Made by a program: the position numbers and the translations under genes
The notes under the pieces: model-generated
What the model was told of the DNA's origin: nothing
The model's input: the letters and a program-made list of their open reading frames with translations, nothing else
The model's database searches: none
Assembly (NCBI RefSeq): GCF_024400535.1
Contig: NZ_CP038800.1
Span: 2,728,001 to 2,792,000 of the forward strand
DNA from: Treponema denticola
Lineage (GTDB): Bacteria; Spirochaetota; Spirochaetia; Treponematales; Treponemataceae
DNA length: 64,000 nt
Direction: 5' to 3'
Shown here: in pieces, positions 58,199 to 64,000 of the stretch
Layout: each line of letters starts with the position of its first letter
How positions within the stretch are numbered: the stretch's first letter is position 1

Positions 58199-60349
58199 TT
58201 ACTCGTACTTAATCGATGTTAAAATATTATTTAATTTTTCGGTAGGATTCTCATACTCCCTAAATGTAAAGTAAACATGATAGCCCTTATCCGAAACAAT
58301 GGTAACGGTTTTACCGATACAATTATTTACAATATTTGATTTTTCATACGGAAAATACTTAGGTTTAAGAATAGCCAAATGATAATCTTGCCCGTCATAT
58401 CTAACTTGAGCCAAACGTGCAGGGAAAGGAACTAAAAATATTAAGAAGTTATCGGTTTTGCCGCCGCCCAAAGTCAAGCTGGTTCCGGGTTTCATAATAT
58501 GAATATTGCGCCTTCCTATGTTTCTATTTTGGTTTAAAACATAGATTTCAGTCATACCGGATTTATTACGTTTTATTTCAATTGTTTCAAAGAAGTTGGC
58601 GGGAGACATATACGTACCCCTAGGTTCCTTAGCTGCAAATGAGGCGGCTAAAACACGCTTACGTAAAACTTCATCATCTTGCCTTTGGGAAGCGACTCTG
58701 TCCAAATTATCGGCAGAGTACATAGAAGTTCCGGTTCCGGCAAATTTTCCATTTTCAGAATAATCGGTAGAATTATTATTATAAGAAGAAGAAGTAGTAG
58801 TAAAAGAACCTAAGCGGGCTGCATGATCATCATCCTCTGAAAGCTTGTGAGGATATCTCTTATCTTCTTCATCATAATTAATCTGAGAAGCAGATCCGGT
58901 ATAGCCTATATTATCTTTGGAAGAGCCTGAACCTCTTCTCCTTATAAAGAATATAATTAGGAATATTATTAGAAGCAATAAAAGAATTCCAAGGAGAATT
59001 AACCAGACGCCGTTCGATTCTTTTAGCTTTTGGAAAGTTGTCGGGAATACAGCCAAGGATGTTTCGACAACTTGGGGTAATACTCTTTTTCCTTCTGCAA
59101 ATTCTAAGCGCATAATCAGATTATAATTACCCTCTTTATAGGCAGACGGCAAAAGAGCAGAAGCACCTATCAAAGTCTTATCATTTGATTTTATCTTTGT
59201 GTTTTGTGAATTGACCGGTATGGTATCAGTACTTAATCCATTATCAATAACTATATGAGTTAAATGAAGTTCAATATCTTCTTCGGAATTATTAATTACT
59301 TCAAATGAAAAATCAAGCTTGTTTCCGCGGGCTTCAAGCCCCCCTTCAGGAAAATTTACCAATGGCAAGTTTTCTGCATTGTCCGTAATGGTAAATCCTT
59401 CATTTTTATCTTTGGAAAGCTCGCTTCCTGCAGCACCTGAAGCATCTTTAAAGGCTTTTGAAACATCGGTAAGAGTCCCCTGAGAACTTCCTGAACCGGA
59501 AGAAGAACCTGAACTGCCGGATGTACCGCTCTGGCCGGCTCCTTGAGAACCTGCACTACCTGATGTACTGCTCTGACCGATTCCTTGAGAAGCTGAGCTG
59601 CCTGATGAGCCGCCCTGAGCACTTCCTTGAGAAGCTGAACCGGTCTGGCTTCCGCTTGTCGAACTTGAACCGGTACTTCCTTTATCGGTACCGGAAGAAC
59701 CTGATATACCGCCGGCTTGACTGGAACTTCCCGATACCGATGTTCCGGCCTGTCCGTTTCCTGCATTATAAAATTCTTCTCCATCCAAATTACGGATTAC
59801 CGCATCGGCAGGATAAGGAAGTTTAACATAATAAACTTTCCATCCTTTTTTTCGGATGCTCCCTGCAAGAAGACCTATTTCATTCTTTATTTGATCATCG
59901 GTATAATTTTTATATTGACTTGATGCCGGAGGATTAAAAATTCCGTCAGAAATAATTATAAGTATCCGTTCTTCTTTTTCGGGTAAATTTGAAACATATT
60001 GTCTTGCATATTGAAGACCTGTTAAAAAATCAGAGTTTTTGCCCAGCTGATAAAGAAGTAAAAATCTTGAAACGACTCGAGACATATCGGCTTCGCTGTT
60101 TATTTTTTGAGACATCTCATAGCGGGCATCTGCATTAAATGACAAAACATGTACCGTATCGCCCTTTCTTACGAATTTATTATTAATTTCAGCTAACACT
60201 CTGTTATTGATATCTTCATAGTAGGGCAAGATCGTACCTGATGTATCCATCAGTATTACAATTTCGGCATTTTTTTGAGCGGTACTTTGTGCAAAGGCAG
60301 GTATAATGAGCACAAACAAAAGTAAGCACAATAAAATTCGTTTAAACAT
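58199..60349 (-). CDS. Secreted VWA-domain protein with Gly/Ser-rich linker and membrane helix
   Basis: 716 residues from ATG 60349, with AAGGAGG 6 bases upstream; a Met two codons earlier lies right on the RBS and the longer frame upstream is not supported. Signal peptide (KRILLCLLLFVLIIPAFA), VWA domain with MIDAS EIVILMDTSGT (third position Thr) and RILIIISDG, a Gly/Ser/Gln-rich stretch of about 85 residues (DNA 59480-59760), a beta domain, a helix (WLILLGILLLLLIIFLIIFF), and a cytoplasmic domain with IGRRNIHIMKPGTSLTLGGG, perhaps FHA-like. It likely anchors in the membrane and binds partners through VWA. Confidence 0.85.
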   Translation of the reverse strand: MFKRILLCLLLFVLIIPAFAQSTAQKNAEIVILMDTSGTILPYYEDINNRVLAEINNKFVRKGDTVHVLSFNADARYEMSQKINSEADMSRVVSRFLLLYQLGKNSDFLTGLQYARQYVSNLPEKEERILIIISDGIFNPPASSQYKNYTDDQIKNEIGLLAGSIRKKGWKVYYVKLPYPADAVIRNLDGEEFYNAGNGQAGTSVSGSSSQAGGISGSSGTDKGSTGSSSTSGSQTGSASQGSAQGGSSGSSASQGIGQSSTSGSAGSQGAGQSGTSGSSGSSSGSGSSQGTLTDVSKAFKDASGAAGSELSKDKNEGFTITDNAENLPLVNFPEGGLEARGNKLDFSFEVINNSEEDIELHLTHIVIDNGLSTDTIPVNSQNTKIKSNDKTLIGASALLPSAYKEGNYNLIMRLEFAEGKRVLPQVVETSLAVFPTTFQKLKESNGVWLILLGILLLLLIIFLIIFFIRRRGSGSSKDNIGYTGSASQINYDEEDKRYPHKLSEDDDHAARLGSFTTTSSSYNNNSTDYSENGKFAGTGTSMYSADNLDRVASQRQDDEVLRKRVLAASFAAKEPRGTYMSPANFFETIEIKRNKSGMTEIYVLNQNRNIGRRNIHIMKPGTSLTLGGGKTDNFLIFLVPFPARLAQVRYDGQDYHLAILKPKYFPYEKSNIVNNCIGKTVTIVSDKGYHVYFTFREYENPTEKLNNILTSIKYE

Positions 60350-60421
60350 TTTCATCCTCCTTAAGAATGCAGTTAAGGGGCTTGCAAGCTTATTAAAAAC
60401 CCTTGCAAGCCCCTCCATTTG

Positions 60422-63127
60422 TTATTTTAAATCTGCAATAGCGATATCTATAATCTTATAGCTCCTTTTTTCATCGTTTACTTCAAATTCGACATCTTCT
60501 CCTTTCTTATGGTTAAACAATCCTTTTCCCAAAGGAGACATATAAGAAATTATACCGTTTGCAGGATCCGATTCCCACGGTCCTAAAATTGTATACTCTT
60601 CTTCTTCATTTGTCAAATTATTTAGGATTTTTACCTTGCTGCCGAAGTAAACCTTCTTTGCAGTGGCAGTCGTAGGATCAAAAATCTGAGCTCTATCAAG
60701 CTCATCCTGTAATCTGGTCAAGGCATTTCCTAAGCGGGTTTGTTCTTCCTTTGCAGCCTTGTACTCTGCATTTTCACGCAAGTCGCCAAGAGAAAGAGCA
60801 AAACCGATGTCCTTCGCATTTTGGGGAATCTTAACATCCCTAATTTCGATGAGCTCCTTGTTTTTAAGATCAAGCATCTTGGCTGTAACAATCAGGCCGT
60901 GGACTGTAACGCTCTTTTCTTCGATATCAAAGAATTTAAAATCCTTATGCTTTTCAACAATTTTAGCACGAATACTCATCTTAATCATCGGATCAAGGTC
61001 TTTAATATCTCCTATAAGGGTATAAAGCCTTGTGATTGTATCTTCATCGCTTTCTATGATAAAATTTTGTAAAAGATCGTCTTTTCCGAATAAAATCGTA
61101 TGCACCTGATGGTTAATCTTACGATTCTCCGTTGTATTTCTTCTTGAAGCGATTTCTCTGTAGGTAATATCCAAAATATGTATAAGAACAATTAACTGCT
61201 GTTCCAAGCTTATATCCAGCTCCTTAAACCATTCCTCGCCCTGAACATTTTTAAAGAACCAAATAACGGCGCTTTTATAAATTCGGTAGTTTTCAAAGCA
61301 GTCTTTTACCAAGTCTTTTACATCATCTGTCGAGCCGGCCTCTATCAAAGAATTCAAAATTTCGGCAGACAGAACTGTCGGAAACAGTTTTATATATTCT
61401 TTTTCCCAATTAGGAATTAAATTTTTGATATATTTTAAAAATTTTTGGCGGAGACTTTGTCCTTTTATCGAAACCTTATCCTTTATTTGAGAATAAACTT
61501 CCATAGGATCTTCAATTCGGCTGTATAACTCTGCAAAGTTATATTGCTTTGCTGCCGAAATAAGCTGTGTATCGGCGATAAATTCTTTGACAAGGATGTA
61601 GGCACAAATAATCTGCTCATTTACCTGACTAAAAGCTTTTAAGAAGCCTTCAAAATAATCAAGCATTTCGCGGAAGGTGTCGGATTCATCATCACAAGCT
61701 TCGGATGTGTCATAAGCATTAAGAAGCTCGATTCGGGCAAAAAAGTTCTTTTGAGCCTTAAATTCGTTCGAGATTTTTTCTTCAGGAGAAATCGGGCGTT
61801 CGCGCACGGTGTAAAAGTCTATATTGTCGGAATTTATACCGAACATAGGATTTTCTTTTAAAATCTTACGAGCTTTAGTATTCCAGCTTGTCCATTCGCC
61901 GGTTGTCAACAAGGACGGAACTATTTCCTGCTTTATCCTTTTCATATCGCAGTTATTATCAAAGCTCTTAATTATGATCTTTAAGGCCCACTCAGGATCT
62001 CCCTTTATTTTCTTTGCAAGAGTATCTTTATTGATTGTGGACTTTAATACCCATATATGCTCCCTATCCAAGGTCTGCAAAGCTGTAATTCCCATTTTAA
62101 GACTCATACTATGACCGCGTTTTTTTGCAAAATCTATTACAAGGTCATCGTCCTTTATTGATGCAATACGCCCCACACCCCATGTACGGTGGAATACAAA
62201 AGAGCCCGTATCAAAAGAAATATGTTTTTCAAAATCGGCAATAGCATCAAATACCGGCCGCCAGGGTCTATTTAAGTCCGATACTTTAATACATTCATCG
62301 AGCTGACTGTGATCTTTATACTTATTTTTAAAACACTCGGTAATTTCTTCACGCGCCCAGCTGTCTTTGTCATCATATGAAAGTATAAGCTTTAAGATAT
62401 CAATCGATATGTCCCAATTTTCGTTTTGGCGGTAATATTGGTAAATATCCTGCATCAATATTGAATTGCGGCTGTTATCTATGACGCTGGCAATTTTAGC
62501 CTGTATTCGGAAGAAAAAATCTATTTCATCAGGAATAAGAGATACCAGTTTTGACCAAATTTCTTTTACACCGTTTATCTGCTTACGGTTTATAAAGCGG
62601 TATAAGGATTTCTTATAATATTCTACAGATTTTTCTACATTCCCGTCTTTTTCATATTTTTCTGCCAAAAGTTTTGCAATTTCGGCCTCATCATAATCAA
62701 CCTTAACTAAGCGCTCCCAAATATCATAAATAGCGTCATTTCCAGAAGCCTTATAACATTCGGCAAGGGTTCGGAGAGCGAATTTGGATTCTCCATACTC
62801 GAGTACCTTTTTACAAAGATATTCAACGATTTGTGTCCTGTGATTATCGGTAAATATTTCGATTAGACTTACTACATTCGAATCGTCCAAAAGCTGATTT
62901 GAAAGAGATATTATGCTGGATATATAAAGCGCAATTATACTGTTTTTTGTGTGAGACAGATGCTCGTCACATATTTCTTTTATTTCATCCACAACATTTT
63001 CTTTTTTTGCTGTAGATACTAATTTATATAGATCTTCAAAGTTCTTTGTTGTGTAATTACCTATAGCTGCTCTTGTCCACTTTTCTTCATTGAGCATCTC
63101 TATCAATTGTTTTTGCGTGTCAGACAT
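60422..63127 (-). CDS. greA: GreA transcription elongation factor with long N-terminal extension
   Basis: 901 residues against about 158 for ordinary GreA. Residues about 745-901 are GreA: GDLRENAEYKAAKEEQTRLG (from residue 781) is the coiled-coil tip with the acidic motif, and SKVKILNNLTNEEEEYTILG to FEVNDEKRSYKIIDI is the C-terminal FKBP-like domain. The first 740 residues are helical repeats with TPR-like units and the segment FVFHRTWGVGRIASIKDDDL, a CarD/Tudor-like strand pair. Large GreA proteins of this type are known from treponemes. It rescues backtracked RNA polymerase; the extension may bind partners. It follows the TPR gene by 18 bases. Confidence 0.92.
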   Translation of the reverse strand: MSDTQKQLIEMLNEEKWTRAAIGNYTTKNFEDLYKLVSTAKKENVVDEIKEICDEHLSHTKNSIIALYISSIISLSNQLLDDSNVVSLIEIFTDNHRTQIVEYLCKKVLEYGESKFALRTLAECYKASGNDAIYDIWERLVKVDYDEAEIAKLLAEKYEKDGNVEKSVEYYKKSLYRFINRKQINGVKEIWSKLVSLIPDEIDFFFRIQAKIASVIDNSRNSILMQDIYQYYRQNENWDISIDILKLILSYDDKDSWAREEITECFKNKYKDHSQLDECIKVSDLNRPWRPVFDAIADFEKHISFDTGSFVFHRTWGVGRIASIKDDDLVIDFAKKRGHSMSLKMGITALQTLDREHIWVLKSTINKDTLAKKIKGDPEWALKIIIKSFDNNCDMKRIKQEIVPSLLTTGEWTSWNTKARKILKENPMFGINSDNIDFYTVRERPISPEEKISNEFKAQKNFFARIELLNAYDTSEACDDESDTFREMLDYFEGFLKAFSQVNEQIICAYILVKEFIADTQLISAAKQYNFAELYSRIEDPMEVYSQIKDKVSIKGQSLRQKFLKYIKNLIPNWEKEYIKLFPTVLSAEILNSLIEAGSTDDVKDLVKDCFENYRIYKSAVIWFFKNVQGEEWFKELDISLEQQLIVLIHILDITYREIASRRNTTENRKINHQVHTILFGKDDLLQNFIIESDEDTITRLYTLIGDIKDLDPMIKMSIRAKIVEKHKDFKFFDIEEKSVTVHGLIVTAKMLDLKNKELIEIRDVKIPQNAKDIGFALSLGDLRENAEYKAAKEEQTRLGNALTRLQDELDRAQIFDPTTATAKKVYFGSKVKILNNLTNEEEEYTILGPWESDPANGIISYMSPLGKGLFNHKKGEDVEFEVNDEKRSYKIIDIAIADLK

Positions 63128-63145
63128 AAATCCTCCAAAAATTTG

Positions 63146-64000
63146 CTATCTCATATAGCTATTATATATATTTTGGTCCAATACTTTTATTCTTAAAAGC
63201 AGGTCATCTATTTTTGACTTGTTTTCATTGACATTTACATAATGGTCAATCAGCCAAAAATAATAGTTTATCAAACGGGGCACAAGGCCGTTTTTACGAT
63301 TTTGAGATTCAGCTTGTACCTCATTTTCCATTAAAAATATCTTCTGTTTTAATTGCCCGACTTCAAAAGCCCTAAGCTCGCGCCTTACATTAAAAACTCC
63401 ATCGAGAACGCCGTAAACCGGTATCCAGTAGGCAGTTTCTTCGATATTGTACCCGCAGCTTTGAACTCTCTGAATTAACCTATGAATAATTTCAGACTCC
63501 ATAAATTGCAGCTCAATAGCTGCGGGGTCGATAAAAAAAGCCTCACGGAAAAAAGCTTTTGCAAATTTTATTTCTCCGTATAGGGCATAGCAATCGGCTA
63601 AATCGGCTAAAATAGTTCCCGAATTCTTATCTATCTCGGCTGCATATTTTAAAAAATCAAGAGCTCTTTCATAGTTACCGAGAACCTTATAGCAAAGCCC
63701 TATTTTACGGTATGGTTCGGCATCAGGCAGCTCAGATTCTTCCTTAAAGAGATCTGCATAAAAATCCAAAGCAATCGTAAAAACAGCACATTTTAAGGCA
63801 TATATGATCGACTCTTTTTCTTGACCCTGACGGCGGATATAGGCTAAAAAGGACTTCCACTGAGAAATCATCAACTCAGCTCTTTCAAGAGGAGTTGAGG
63901 CTTTCTTTGCTCTTTCTAACTTTTCTTCCCAAAAACGGACACCCTTGAGGGTATACTCGATTTCTGCATTTTCCAAGTCATCCTTTAACAAATTTTCAAG
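63146..64000 (-). CDS. TPR protein, N-terminus beyond the window
   Basis: The open frame runs to the right edge (ENLLKDDLENAEIEYTL at the border), so the true start is probably outside; TTG at 63991 is the only possible start inside and has no visible RBS. About 284 residues are seen. TPR-like units: ELPDAEPYRKIGLCYKVLGN, ERALDFLKYAAEIDKNSGTI and ADCYALYGEIKFAKAFFREA. The C-terminus is helical and without motif. It is followed by greA after 18 bases and likely shares its transcript. Confidence 0.75.
   Translation of the reverse strand, partial: LENLLKDDLENAEIEYTLKGVRFWEEKLERAKKASTPLERAELMISQWKSFLAYIRRQGQEKESIIYALKCAVFTIALDFYADLFKEESELPDAEPYRKIGLCYKVLGNYERALDFLKYAAEIDKNSGTILADLADCYALYGEIKFAKAFFREAFFIDPAAIELQFMESEIIHRLIQRVQSCGYNIEETAYWIPVYGVLDGVFNVRRELRAFEVGQLKQKIFLMENEVQAESQNRKNGLVPRLINYYFWLIDHYVNVNENKSKIDDLLLRIKVLDQNIYNSYMR

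Noticed and set aside
59356-59784. Open frame of 142 codons on the minus strand with V/Q/P repeats
   Set aside because: It is the Gly/Ser-rich stretch of the VWA gene read in another frame.

Overview
The window looks like a chromosomal segment of an oral-type Treponema, close to T. denticola. Reasons: a complete spirochaete-like rRNA operon, AT-rich DNA, a greA gene with a very long N-terminal extension, the flhF-flhG-fliA motility cluster, treponemal families (DUF2715 barrel, DUF4139, PD-(D/E)XK/Rpn proteins), and lipoprotein signal peptides of spirochaete style. This identification is by recognition only; no database was searched.

Layout. 1-12.2 kb: a cobalamin operon on the minus strand (cbiF, cbiG, and the start of cobJ at the left edge). 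It is split by about 10 kb of accessory DNA: an AAA/PD-(D/E)XK protein, an IS30-family remnant, an Rpn-like protein, a radical SAM enzyme, a MATE pump, a uracil-DNA-glycosylase-like protein, a chemoreceptor and an HU/DUF4469 protein. 12.2-17 kb: an MNT/HEPN pair, parA-parB, a Lys/Ala-rich protein, a TIGR02757 protein and a nucleotidyltransferase. 17-27 kb: an unrecognised 628-residue protein with a permease/TIGR03943 pair, then a DUF58 / transglutaminase-TPR / MoxR cluster. 26.8-32.5 kb: 5S, 23S, tRNA-Ala and 16S (minus) with two tandem promoters. 32.5-45 kb: DUF4139, TPR, DUF2715, DUF2156, a threonine-synthase-like protein lacking its PLP lysine, a 1201-residue GH13 protein, an interrupted Rpn gene and a DUF4349 lipoprotein. 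45-52 kb: the motility cluster flhF-flhG-orf-fliA-fapA-orf-orf and a cobD-like aminotransferase. 53-64 kb: a second interrupted Rpn gene, pyrG (frameshifted in this sequence) behind an attenuator-like hairpin, a large ankyrin lipoprotein, a VWA protein, greA and a TPR protein running off the right edge.

The most unusual signal is a dispersed structured repeat of about 100-150 bp, in four clear copies (8.7, 9.8, 43.4 and 53.1 kb) and one decayed copy (44.0 kb). Each clear copy has the same two hairpins, and the stem bases differ between copies while pairing is kept, including G.U replacements. Two copies sit directly in front of ribosome binding sites. The other two sit inside Rpn/PD-(D/E)XK genes whose central part is missing. 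One copy lies in a leader that also carries nine 8-bp tandem repeats just downstream of a promoter.

A second signal is a group of seven genes whose best sigma70-type promoter places the -10 box only 3 to 8 bases before the start codon, with no Shine-Dalgarno sequence. This suggests leaderless mRNAs.
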